Origin: Nemertoderma westbladi
Lineage: Eukaryota > Xenacoelomorpha > Nemertodermatida > Nemertodermatidae
DNA: 64,000 nucleotides
Direction: 5' to 3'
Assembly: GCA_032718475.1 (NCBI GenBank)
Contig: JAUCBJ010002523.1
Location: 124,001-188,000 of the forward strand
Made by a program: the position numbers and the translations under genes. Shown piece by piece: positions 56,101-64,000 of this stretch; position 1 is the first letter of the stretch, and every line of letters starts with the position of its first letter. The notes beneath the pieces were generated by a model. The model was not told the DNA's origin. It saw only the letters and a list, made by a program, of their open reading frames with translations, and made no database searches.

Positions 56101-59100
56101 AGCCAGGCAAACATACAATATACTGTAAATACACAGACAAACATAGAAATACACAGACAGACAACCACGCACCCAGACATAGATACATACAAGGTACACA
56201 CACACCTAGAGATACAACAGAGATAAAATCGGAAAAACGGTACGAGAAAAATTACATGATTGTGTCAAGGAAAATTCCTTACAGAAAATCGTAGATTGTT
56301 GGTGTTCGTTCCCAAATAAATATCTGTCAAAGATGATTAAATAACCAAGACATTATATTAAAACATTATTACATATTTTAATAGTCGAGTACCAGTACAT
56401 GAAAAGCATAATACGTATAACATCTCAAGATGAAATCCAAATACACGTGTAAATAAAGGCAATCAGAAACAAAATTCAATAAACAAAAATACGCCTTAAT
56501 GTTTTGAGGTTGAGTTTCATATAGCAAAATTAATTGCAAGGAAGTGGGAATCTATACTGAATAAATTGCTGTCCAAAATAAAAGAAAATCCATGATGGAA
56601 TATATTGCGATTGATATGCACTTGCACTGTAATGCATAATTTACCGTTTCATTGAATTTCATTAAGTTTCATCATTTGAGCATTTCAGCAACCTCACGAG
56701 ACGTTTTAACAATATGACAACTAGGAACCGGCCCGGGATGGGATACTCTGAGCTGAGTAACACATACTAACTAACTGTCAGTTTCTTGCACACTAAAACA
56801 TACAAACTTAAACTTTTTTCCAATACGAATACACAATTAAACTCACCCAGATTTATTTTGGGGATTCATCTTGGTTTGGTAATAGACCAAGCACTGCCAT
56901 GGTGTTCGAATTCTGTTGTTTTTCTGTGAACAACATAGCAAAACGGTATAACAAACGGGAAAACGTAAGAATTAGTAAAAATGTAGACCAAACGCGGATA
57001 AAAATATTAAAAAGCTGAGCTAAATTTTAGAACAAAATGGTAACAATGTAGGAAATGGTAGATAAAAATATCGGAACAATAATACGTTAATTACGGAATT
57101 AAGAATTTAAAGTTAATACCGAAACCATTCAGTTTAGCAGTGAAACTTCCAAACCGACTTACAAAGACACATAGGAATTCAGGCTCTCCCTTATTGGCTG
57201 GGCGTCCGCACGGCTTCAGGACTTCTCCCTAATTAGAATACCGCTAGGACTTCTTACTGTAAAAGTATTCACTATCTATATGTTTGTATCTACTGTATAT
57301 ATGTGTATATCGGGTGAACTCCTCCGAAGCTATAGCTCGTCCGTCAATGAAAGTTATATTAATCGACGCAGCTCAACCCCAGGATGTGGAAAAAAGTTTC
57401 GGAAAAAATTATTAAAGTGTATTTTTTTTTATTTTTAAAAATAGCCCCAAAACACGAAAATTGCCATAGATTCCCAGTGAATCCAATCCTTTGGGAATAT
57501 CTATAAGGTTACTCACTGACACTGCTATGTTAGATGGTAGGACAGCTAATAGAATTTTAAGCACAGGGCCGTTGAAATGATTTATAGGTTAATAATAATG
57601 AATGTAGGGGTGGGGTGGTATTACTTTCTCTCAGAATTAAGCAACAATATTGGGGAGGGACCCAAACTACACTACGTTTGTCTATGGACGGTCTTCTTAT
57701 AGCCAGCTTGCTGGCTTTTCTAGTTTATTATTAGTTTATATAGGCCTATTGATTTGGATGAAAAAAAATTTTTGTCAAGAGTAGTTTAGGTAGTAGGACT
57801 TACAAAGTAGCCAACCCAACCACCACCTGGACGTTGTTGGATAGTGACAATCGAATTATTGCATCATACTACACTGTTGTAGGCCTACCGATAAGGCAGT
57901 AACGGTACCGCAGTACCGTCAGATAGCAGATAGTACAACATTCAGGACCTTCTGACATTTATACAGCGCCGAACCGGGCAGGAAGTGCATAAGTCTGTAA
58001 GTGATCTGATAAACACAAAATTAATTCAGCAATCAAACTGTCTAATTTACAACGAACAGAGATGGACGAAGATGAGAGTAGAACGGAAGCGACACAACGT
58101 AATGAAACCGAAACTGAGGAGGAAGGCATCCGTCAACCGCACCTCGCCAAACAGGATCTCTTAGCGCTCGATATAACCAAACTGACGCCGCTCACTCCCG
58201 AAGTGATCAGTCGCCAAGCAACCATCAACATTGGCACGATCGGGCACGTGGCCCACGGTAAATCCACGGTAGTCAAGGCGTTGTCAGGGGTGCAAACCGT
58301 CCGATTCAAGAACGAACTCGAGCGGAACATAACCATCAAGTTGGGTTACGCCAACGCCAAGATCTACCAATGCGACGGCCCCTCGTGTCCACGACCGAGT
58401 TGCTTCAGGTCCTCCGGAAGCTGCCAGATGGACACGTTCCCGTGCGACCGCCAGGGTTGCCATGGTAACTTCCGACTGCTCCGCCATGTCTCGTTTGTCG
58501 ACTGTCCCGGTCACGACATCCTCATGGCGACCATGTTGAACGGCGCCGCAGTGATGGACGCCGCCCTGCTGCTAGTCGCTGGTAACGAGACCTGTCCGCA
58601 ACCTCAAACATCGGAGCATCTCGCCGCCATCGAGATAATGAAACTAAAACACATCCTAATCCTCCAGAATAAAATCGATCTGGTCCAACAGAACCAGGCC
58701 CACGAACAACACGGTCAGATACTTAAGTTTATCGAGGGTACGGTCGCCCAAGGCGCCCCAATCATTCCTATATCGGCCCAACTCAAGTACAATATCGAGG
58801 TGATCTGCGAGTATCTCACCAAGAAGATACCGGTTCCGGTTAGGGACTTTGTGTCGCCGCCTAGACTCATAGTGATCCGGAGTTTCGATGTTAATAAACC
58901 CGGATCCGAGGTCGACGACCTCAAGGGTGGGGTCGCTGGCGGGAGTATACTGAAAGGGGTGCTGCGGGTTGGCATGGAGATAGAGGTGAGTTGGGTGCAC
59001 TAGGGGGTGCTGCGGGTTGGCATGGAGATAGAGGTGAGTTGGGTGCACTAGGGGGTGCTGCGGGTTGGCATGGAGATAGAGGCGAGTTGGGTGCTCTGGG

Positions 59101-62100
59101 TTGACATGGGGAAGGGTGATAGTTGTGATAATAAATAAAATACTACTAATACAGAATTAGTATTGAAGACATTTCGACAGGGTATCAACATTATAACCAT
59201 AGGGATGGCATAACGAGACGAAAAAATAAAGTAACGAAAAAATGAATACTGGAAATACATGCAATATGCAAATAGCGAAACGAAACGAAATATTAAGTGT
59301 TTCGTTTGTTAAAGTTTTCGTTTTGTTTCGTTTCGTTTCGTTAAATTAAAAACCAATTAATCATAACGATATAAAGCAAAGCAAACAGTCGGCCGAAGCC
59401 GGAGGCGACCCGAAGGCTCCTCTTTCAATAGCTGCTACCCGAGGGTAGGGGTGGGCGCTACTCCTATCCCAAGATTTGCTCCCAGTTATTTAACTGGTAC
59501 TCATTTTATCGACCCCAGTGGATGAAAGGCTGAGTGGACCCTGGCGGGGCTGAACCTACAACCATTAGATTGCAGGCCCGGCGCTCAATCAACTGAGCTA
59601 CCCCGCCTTAGATATAATATAATCGATATAATCTTAACGAATAATTATTGTAATGTACCGGTAAATATATAAATTATTACCTTCAATACAGCAATCTTAT
59701 TACCCACCGGGACCGGCTATTGGTAACATTGTAATACAATAGCTTAGGGCCCTCAATAGTAGAGCTGTAATAAGTCACTAAGGCAATACTGATAGTAAAT
59801 TACTACATACGAACCTCGGCATTTCACCTGCCGGACGTTACGTATATGGTACCAGTCCAATATAGCTTATAAAACTCAAAGGCTGCAAGACCTACCGCAA
59901 AGGGTTGGGGGGATTCAACACCTGTACTGTATATTGATAGAATTACAATGTACTATTTTATACTCTATTGTATTTTTGTTATATTATACTTCAATATCAT
60001 GGTGTTGGTATGGGGGGCGGTTATATTTAAAACTTTAATGTGATAAATGAAAAATTTTAGAAGAAAACGAAACTAATTTAAAATCTTTGAAACGAAACGA
60101 AAATTTCATAGATTGATAAAAATCGAAACGAATATTTGATCGGATAAAATCGAAACGAAAATGAAACTAAATTGAAACCTGTTTAGTTTCGTTATGCCAT
60201 CCCTGAATAACGAAAACCGCAAATCCTATCTGGGCGAATTGTCATTGTACGAATATTTATAATCAGAGATTCGGACGGCCTGTTTTGTCTGCTTAGAATA
60301 ACATCAACATGCCATTGTAATATTATGTAATTTCTGCTTTAATATTAATTAATTAATTGGCGGAGACGATGTATTCATTCATCGGCATTTCAACCCCCCC
60401 CCCCCCCCCCCCCCCTCCCCGTCTCACATAGACAACGATATTGAATTTAAGATGGGAATTATTATTGCTTCCTTTGCAGGTTCGACCCGGAATTGTATCA
60501 AAAGACAGCGAAGGTAAACTGAAAGTAAGTCCGATCTACAGCCGGATAGTGTCGTTGTACACGGAGCAGAACGACCTGCAGTACGCGGTACCCGGGGGGC
60601 TCATAGGGGTGGGCACTAAGATCGACCCGACGCTGTGCCGCGCCGACCGACTGGTGGGCCAGGTCCTGGGCGCGGTCGGCTCCCTCCCGGACATCTACAC
60701 CGAGCTGGAGATCTCCTTCTATCTGCTGCGACGGCTGCTGGGCGTGCGAAGCGAGGGCGGCAGCAAGGCGGCCCGCGTGCAGAAGCTCGCGAAGAGCGAG
60801 TTGCTGATGATAAACATCGGGTCCCTGTCGACCGGGTGTCGGGTGCTCGCCGTCAAACAGGATCTCGCCAAGATCGTACTGACCAACCCGGTCTGCACCG
60901 AGGTTGGCGAGAAGATCGCGCTGAGTAGACGCATAGAGAAACACTGGCGTCTCATTGGCTGGGGACAGATACGGCGCGGTGTGGTCATTAACCCCTAGTT
61001 ACTCAGCTATTTATAGGTTTACAATAATTATAATATGGTAATAATTCTCTCCTGTTTAGACGTAGAGATTATTAAAATTATTTTAATAGCAGCAGTAATA
61101 CAGTGAACGCGATGTTCCAACAGATGGATATTAAATGACAACCTGTGCGGATTGTTTATAAGCTAATAATATCATTTATCGTTTGATGTTGACATTTTGA
61201 CCCCTTTTTGATGTTGAAATTTCGGTTCCATTCAATTCAGATTGAGTTGTCTGGTAAATGGTGGAGGTTACTTCATTTGCCATGTGATGTGATTTTTACT
61301 ACTATTTACAATTCCTAAAAAAATCCTGTCAGAAAGATTAAATTTATGAGCGTAAAACTACACGTAAGTTATTTTTTTTCACACTCGTTTTTAAGAAACC
61401 TGGAAATTAATAATTTGTTGCCCGGATCATCATCAAAAAATGTTCCCAAATTTCACATAAACATTTTCCCGTTGCCTTTCTGACAACCGGTTCACTCACC
61501 AAGGTTCGGTTCAATGCCGTTGCAATGACCTCCCAATCGCGAAGTCCTTTCTCGATAATCTCCTTGAGAGCGCTCTCCTCCTCGGCCTCCCAGGTTTGGC
61601 TGTTGTTAATATCGGGATGAAGAACTTGTAGGAATTCAAGTTTAACTTCCTTGCCAGATCGTTCACCTCCCTCGCACATTTGCTGGAGAAAAATTAATCA
61701 TCTATTAATAATTGTTATGTAATTAATTAATAAATTTATTTCTGGGAAAATTAATCGTGTTTTTAACTCTAAATGTAAACAAATTAAAAACAATGTAAAA
61801 ATCTTAAGAGATACAACATTTAAAATAAGTGTACATCATAAACATATTATTATACACTGTACACGTGTACAGTGTAGCGAAGTTACATCGAAGTCTATTC
61901 TATTATACCTAATGTAGGAAACAGTGTATCGGTATGTCAAGTAGAAATGCTTACATGTTCTAGAGCAATAGCATCCCAGTCATATGAAACCTCCTCTTTT
62001 AGTAGAATGTCCCTGGGAGCTACCAAATCAACCAGGGTCAACTTCTTGTGTTCTTCCAGACGTTGTTCGGTTAACTCGATCTCCTCTCTGAAATACAAGT

Positions 62101-63663
62101 CAGTAACTATTCTGTAACTATAATGTTCTGACTTAATCCTCGACTAAGTCTACTTTTTTCCGTTAAAAGTCGTCGTCGGAACCTAATTCTAAGGTAACTC
62201 TATAATAAAGACCAGTGAGTATAGTAGCCAATTGGATAGGAGCCGGACTCACTTCAATTTATTTTTAACCTCGGGTTCGATATTTTTATCATAAATTTTC
62301 CTCAACAAGAACTCCCGATGTTGTAGGTCTGGATCGCAACGTTTCTCTACCAAATATAGACGAATTCTTTCCTCCAATAGCCGTTTCTCCTTGGGTGACC
62401 CTTAAACAATAATTTATATATGAGTTATTATATTCAAAACTGGCCTAATTGGTAGTCTGTCATGGGGGGGCAATGATTTTATATTGAATTGCATCCTTCC
62501 TTATTTTAAACTTCAATAAAAATCACTGAACTCACATTGACGATACGGAGTAATGAATGGATTTAGTTCGGAGTTGCTGGCCTTGGTCTGGACGTCTAGA
62601 TTAGGCGGAGGTCCGTATCCTAGGTGACAATCCCGGAAGTATGGCTTCATAAAGTGTTTGAATCGAACCTTTACTTCCGTGTCTGGGGCCGCGCACTTTT
62701 GGGATATGCGTTCAAGCCGAATCGTTTCCTGAAGGGAAGTTTGAGGAGACAGTCAGTGTTAAATATTAAATAATATTAATACGCTTTCACATTAAAAAGA
62801 TAACAAAGATTGTTCGAAATTATCTGTAATTCATAAAAAGCTTCATCAACATGTATATGTATTATGTACGTACACACACATCTATCAAATGTAACCAAAA
62901 ATGACAGAGCCGTTGCTGAAATTAACGTCTCATCATTCAACCAAACAAGCCGACACATCCTATTTTAGTCTGCAAACGGCTAAGCAATGATTCCGTATAG
63001 GCCTACTGTAGACTATATAGATAGATAGAACAGAAGTGAGTAATAAGTTCATGATTATAGCAGTTTAAATAACCTGTTTTTCTCGATTATATGCGAGGTA
63101 CTTCTCAACTTCCGTCATGATCCCCTCTAAGGCCTGTTGATATACAACGTTTAGTTTCAAACAGGTTTCCGGGGAATTATCAGTATCAACTTGGGATTCG
63201 GAATCTCCCTGAGATGAACCTGCTTGATGATAATATTGTGTATATAAGTAATACGAAGGTGACTTTGAGGGAACCCTTCACACGACAGAGTCAACAGAGT
63301 CAAACATTTACTGATTTAAAGGTGTCCTTACCAGTCAACCCGTTTACATTTTTTACAGTAAACTAAAGGAGTAGGCCTACTGCCTGACTGCTGCTATACT
63401 AATAAACCTAAATATAAATACTTAAATAAATTAAACCCACCATCGCACGCTGAACTTGTCGCTAATGAAGTAAACCTTGAGCCAGGACGTGACCAACTAC
63501 TCATCTCCATGACTTCTTCTATGCGACGTACTTCCTCCCTCCCGCGTCGCATCTCTACCTCTGGGTCAATCTCTCCTATTCCTCCATCGTCCATAGCTTC
63601 TTCCCCACCTACTGGTTCATCAGAAATGTTCATTTTAATATCTTCCCGGTGCCGGTACTCCAT
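43156..63663 (-). CDS. SNAPC4: snRNA-activating protein complex subunit 4, ten exons, 3' end not found
   Basis: DNA-binding Myb-repeat subunit of the SNAPc complex, which binds the proximal sequence element of snRNA genes transcribed by Pol II and Pol III. Exons on the - strand: 63441-63663, 63074-63219, 62536-62728, 62253-62400, 61955-62087, 61500-61682, 56847-56923, 55222-55411, 51714-51903, 43156-43295. All introns are GT-AG and phases agree throughout, giving 541 codons without a stop. An in-frame TAG 14 codons before the ATG supports the start. Order of domains: acidic N-terminus, the conserved [10 protein letters not shown] and [11 protein letters not shown]...GYGPPPNLD regions, then successive Myb repeats from ~295 to 525. 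Vertebrate SNAPC4 is much longer, so C-terminal exons must lie further left or are lost. EIF2S3 is nested in intron 6. Confidence 0.9.
43315..46494. repeat. 16-bp satellite array, left block
   Basis: Unit GGGAGATTGTTAATAA on the + strand, about 200 copies, with common variants GGGACATTG, AAGGAGATTG, GTTAAAAAGG, AAGTGAG and some 14-15 bp units near 45.2-45.8 kb. It lies inside SNAPC4 intron 9. In the sense (-) strand the unit is TTATTAACAATCTCCC, which has no G. Confidence 0.98.
46495..47573 (-). mobile_element. retroelement fragment inside the satellite
   Basis: ~1.08-kb GC-rich island interrupting the array. The - strand codes for the C-terminal part of a retroelement; the 3' side (46495-46620) is AT-rich non-coding. 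No target duplication is recognisable because both sides are satellite. Confidence 0.75.
46638..47571 (-). pseudogene. CCHC finger + restriction-like endonuclease module, frameshifted
   Basis: First part (47571 to ~47090): [20 protein letters not shown] (C-x2-C-x7-H-x3-C finger), then [19 protein letters not shown]. After a frame change at ~47080-47105: [37 protein letters not shown], and a C-terminus with [11 protein letters not shown]. The finger followed by RHN, R-x-D-L and D-I-x-V resembles the PD-(D/E)XK endonuclease tail of R2-type (RLE) retrotransposons; a similar module recurs in many animal genomes. No RT domain remains. Confidence 0.55.
47574..50025. repeat. 16-bp satellite array, right block
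   Basis: Same unit as the left block, about 150 copies, with GTTAACAAGG and AAGTGAG variants enriched towards the right end. Together the blocks make ~5.6 kb. Confidence 0.98.
50026..51713. other. SNAPC4 intron 9, right part: poly-G and CAGA-type repeats
   Basis: Contains CTACC followed by 29 G (50101-50129), the same TACCGGGG start as the MITE-like element at 4.9 kb, then a dispersed repeat with GACAGCCAAACAGACAA and ATAGCAAAAA phrases. No exon was found here. Short open frames have no recognisable domain. Confidence 0.5.
51714..51903 (-). CDS. SNAPC4: SNAPC4 exon 9
   Basis: Residues 432-495: [54 protein letters not shown]. It completes one Myb repeat and starts another. Acceptor CTCCATAG|AA, donor GGTG|GTTAGT. 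Confidence 0.95.
51978..52386. repeat. perfect 73-bp inverted repeat (hairpin element)
   Basis: Arms 51978-52050 and 52314-52386 are exact reverse complements by eye (start CACGAAGTTGGCGGAGCC). The 263-bp loop includes TTTAGACATGTGGCCCTCTA. The inner edge of the right arm runs into an ACG microsatellite at 52288-52320. Lies in SNAPC4 intron 8. Probably a MITE. Confidence 0.8.
52927..52967. repeat. G-run / C-run foldback
   Basis: 16 G, T, 6 G, CTAT, G, then 13 C. Able to form a G:C hairpin or a quadruplex. Adjacent to the start of the 16-bp minisatellite. Confidence 0.85.
53009..54302. repeat. 16-bp minisatellite (GTGTACCATGTGTGCG), ~81 units
   Basis: Lies in SNAPC4 intron 8. Positional variants (GTGG, GGGTGG, GATTGTGG) recur in blocks, for example the GATTGTGG-containing blocks at ~53570 and ~53640. 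The unit lacks stops on both strands, so open frames of up to 468 codons appear in several frames ([16 protein letters not shown] on the - strand, [10 protein letters not shown] on the +). These are repeat artefacts. Confidence 0.97.
54512..54710. mobile_element. nested palindrome with CGAAACGTCG motif
   Basis: A perfect 58-bp palindrome (54563-54620, centre AAGCTT) lies inside a second inverted pair, AACAATCGCAATTACAACGC at ~54516 with its complement at ~54686. Directly after the inner palindrome is CGAAACGTCG, a tail seen in hammerhead-like motifs of Penelope-type retroelements. Lies in SNAPC4 intron 8. Confidence 0.6.
54711..55221. other. SNAPC4 intron 8 spacer
   Basis: No gene. Contains a G-run at 54850-54859. 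Confidence 0.4.
55222..55411 (-). CDS. SNAPC4: SNAPC4 exon 8
   Basis: Residues 368-431: [56 protein letters not shown]. This is one full Myb repeat and the first helix of the next. Acceptor TTCCGACAG|AT, donor AATGAG|GTTAAT. Confidence 0.95.
55570..56230. repeat. ACATACAT/CAGACA-rich low-complexity repeat
   Basis: Imperfect repeats of ACATACATAC and GCAAACAGACATAC, with ATCAGGCAAACAG recurring at ~55674, ~55850, ~55924 and ~56098. Lies in SNAPC4 intron 7. Open frames here are artefacts. Confidence 0.75.
56231..56846. other. SNAPC4 intron 7 spacer
   Basis: AT-rich, no coding pattern recognised. Confidence 0.4.
56847..56923 (-). CDS. SNAPC4: SNAPC4 exon 7
   Basis: 77-bp exon, residues 343-368: [19 protein letters not shown] then PQNKSG. 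It supplies the R-T-P-x-Q-C-L third helix missing from exon 6. Acceptor TTCACAG|AA, donor TCTGG|GTGAGT. It lies on the opposite side of EIF2S3 from exon 6, which proves the nested layout if correct. Confidence 0.92.
56924..58061. other. EIF2S3 upstream region within SNAPC4 intron 6
   Basis: No gene. The EIF2S3 promoter must lie here. The last 150 bp are not AT-rich and show no TATA box. A stretch at 57360-57660 looks like a dispersed repeat. Confidence 0.4.
58062..60998 (+). CDS. EIF2S3: eukaryotic translation initiation factor 2 subunit gamma
   Basis: GTPase subunit of eIF2, which carries initiator Met-tRNA to the 40S ribosome. Two exons, 58062-58985 and 60480-60998, give 480 residues, close to the ~472 of vertebrates. 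Exon 1 has G1 GHVAHGKST (61-69), switch region [16 protein letters not shown] (82-97), a Cys-rich knuckle with C104, C109, C114 and further Cys to 133, G3 DCPGH (147-151), G4 NKID (203-206) and G5 SAQ (238-240). Exon 2 has [42 protein letters not shown] and [13 protein letters not shown]. Donor GAG|GTGAGT, acceptor TTTGCAG|GT, phase 0. The C-terminus is about five residues shorter than in vertebrates. GC-rich coding against AT-rich surroundings. Nested in SNAPC4 intron 6, opposite strand. Confidence 0.97.
58957..59095 (+). repeat. EIF2S3: 48-bp tandem triplication across the EIF2S3 splice donor
   Basis: GCTGCGGGTTGGCATGGAGA starts at 58961, 59009 and 59057 (48-bp steps). Each copy includes the last coding bases of exon 1 plus the donor: AGAG|GTGAGT in copies 1 and 2, AGAG|GCGAGT in copy 3. 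Conserved protein sequence places the true junction at copy 1. Reading past it meets TAG after five codons. Confidence 0.95.
59200..60205. mobile_element. hAT-like non-autonomous element in the EIF2S3 intron
   Basis: Termini TAGGGATGGCATAACGA (left) and its near-complement TCGTTATGCCATCCCTG (right, read on the + strand). The flanking octamers TATAACCA and AATAACGA match at 6 of 8 positions, as for a decayed hAT target duplication. Subterminal CGAAACGAAA repeats occur on both sides. No transposase. Confidence 0.65.
59364..59608 (-). mobile_element. tRNA-derived SINE nested in the hAT-like element
   Basis: The - strand begins GGCGGGGTAGCTCAGTTGAT with an A box (TAGCTCAGTTG) and a B-box-like GGTTCAGCCCC. 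The anticodon arm does not pair, so it is not a functional tRNA. The body contains GGGGTCGATAAAATGAGTAC and the 3' end is GTTTGCTTTGCTTTATATCG. A CGATATAA word near both ends may be a target duplication. Confidence 0.75.
60394..60420 (+). repeat. poly-C run near the EIF2S3 acceptor
   Basis: 22 C then TCCCC, about 60 bp upstream of the exon 2 acceptor. Confidence 0.9.
60999..61499. other. EIF2S3 3' region between the two antisense genes
   Basis: The EIF2S3 stop and SNAPC4 exon 6 are 501 bp apart. No perfect AATAAA was seen on the + strand close to the stop; TATTTATAGG and AATTATAATATGG are the nearest AT-rich words. Confidence 0.4.
61500..61682 (-). CDS. SNAPC4: SNAPC4 exon 6
   Basis: Residues 282-342: [20 protein letters not shown] and [15 protein letters not shown], the first helices of a Myb repeat. 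Acceptor CTCCAG|CA, donor CCTTG|GTGAGT. The frame stays open for ~33 codons past the donor, but the next exon completes the Myb helix, so splicing is preferred. Confidence 0.95.
61955..62087 (-). CDS. SNAPC4: SNAPC4 exon 5
   Basis: Residues 237-281: [20 protein letters not shown] and the [10 protein letters not shown] motif, the family's DW..I half-repeat ahead of the Myb repeats. Acceptor TTTCAG|AG, donor CAT|GTAAGC. Confidence 0.92.
62253..62400 (-). CDS. SNAPC4: SNAPC4 exon 4
   Basis: Residues 188-237: charged helical segment ([33 protein letters not shown]), probably coiled coil. Acceptor TTTAAG|GG, donor TTGAA|GTGAGT. Confidence 0.9.
62536..62728 (-). CDS. SNAPC4: SNAPC4 exon 3
   Basis: Residues 124-187: [19 protein letters not shown] then PPPNLD, matching the family signature GHFLKPYFKD...GPPxN. 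Acceptor CTTCAG|GA, donor AAT|GTGAGT. Confidence 0.95.
63074..63219 (-). CDS. SNAPC4: SNAPC4 exon 2
   Basis: Residues 75-123: [20 protein letters not shown], then [10 protein letters not shown]. This is the conserved helix near the N-terminus of SNAPC4 proteins. Acceptor AAGCAG|GT, donor AACAG|GTTATT. Confidence 0.9.
63441..63663 (-). CDS. SNAPC4: SNAPC4 exon 1
   Basis: Residues 1-74 plus one base. Met/Glu/Asp/Arg-rich acidic N-terminus ([20 protein letters not shown]). Donor GATG|GTGGGT. Low complexity, so identity rests on linkage to exon 2. Confidence 0.75.
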
Positions 63664-64000
63664 ATCCGATGGAAGTACCGACGGACCCGACGTAGTAGTA
63701 GTCTAAGTTAATTTCAGTTAGGGATATTATGTTTTTCGAACTAAGCAGACAATGAACTGAAGGAGGCCTAAATATCAATGACCAACAGGCCAGACTGGAA
63801 TCTCTATGTTTCGTGCGCCGAAGGTGCGCCAAGGGTCAAAAAAATCTGCGCCAGCTCAAAGTACCTGTGCGCCAACCTTAATTTTTTTTGCGCCTGCCGA
63901 AAAAATTTGCGCCGACAAAATAGTGAAAAAAGGGGGTCAGCCTAATCACCCAACTACACCCAACTTTCACCCCATAGCCTCTTTTAAGCATTTTTCACTG
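63664..64000. other. SNAPC4 5' region
   Basis: The 5' UTR or promoter of SNAPC4 is expected here. TGCGCC/GGCGCA words recur six or so times at 63810-63916 (for example GTGCGCCGAAGGTGCGCC). No second gene is recognised. Confidence 0.4.

Noticed and set aside
59540-59608. tRNA with anticodon GCA (Cys) on the - strand
   Set aside because: The anticodon stem does not pair and the T arm is degenerate; a SINE body follows directly.
61407-61499. SNAPC4 ending in the open frame after exon 6
   Set aside because: A strong GTGAGT donor precedes it, the extra codons do not resemble a Myb helix, and exon 7 supplies the missing helix in phase.

Overview
The window is animal nuclear DNA, most likely from a non-vertebrate (probably marine) metazoan. 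It holds spliced genes with GT-AG introns, a BEL/Pao LTR retrotransposon, several APE-type LINE lineages, tRNA-derived SINEs, DNA transposons and very large simple satellites. No feature is bacterial. I cannot assign a phylum from sequence alone.

Right third (43.1-63.7 kb). Two conserved genes sit here. EIF2S3 (eIF2 gamma) is on the + strand in two exons (58062-58985 and 60480-60998). SNAPC4 (the Myb-repeat subunit of the snRNA-activating complex) is on the - strand. I could assemble ten of its exons, running from the start codon at 63663 down to 43156. All splice phases agree, giving 541 codons with no stop; the 3' end is not found. EIF2S3 lies whole inside SNAPC4 intron 6. Other SNAPC4 introns hold a 16-bp minisatellite (53.0-54.3 kb) and a 5.6-kb array of a different 16-bp satellite (43.3-50.0 kb), which is split by a piece of a retroelement carrying a zinc finger and a restriction-like endonuclease module. 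The single EIF2S3 intron is mostly a hAT-like non-autonomous element with a SINE nested in it, and its splice donor is part of a 48-bp tandem triplication.

Middle (20.1-42.3 kb). This is a nest of LINEs: a 5'-truncated - strand LINE (I), an internally deleted LINE (J), fragments of LINE family A, a nearly intact LINE (H, 35.4-42.3 kb) and a third-lineage endonuclease scrap. LINE H is broken near its N-terminus by a 3.74-kb foldback element (38501-42242). The arms of that element are inverted arrays of a 53-bp repeat, it is flanked by a perfect 9-bp target duplication, and its loop carries a small gene-like ORF. Two more minisatellites (34 bp and 20 bp) lie at 29.5-31.0 kb.

Left third (0-20.1 kb). 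Pyrimidine-rich low-complexity DNA is followed by a decayed LINE A, a TA-flanked element with poly-G termini fused to a LINE tail, a piggyBac transposase remnant, a SINE hairpin, a secreted Ly6/uPAR-like gene, and a complete BEL/Pao element with apparently identical LTRs and a 5-bp target duplication. The Ly6-like gene has an inverted second copy at 31.6-32.3 kb. The two copies differ far more at replacement than at silent sites, which suggests diversifying selection.

Taken together: two housekeeping genes in a nested antisense arrangement, one pair of fast-diverging surface-protein genes, and dense layered mobile elements. All calls are by eye; no search was run.
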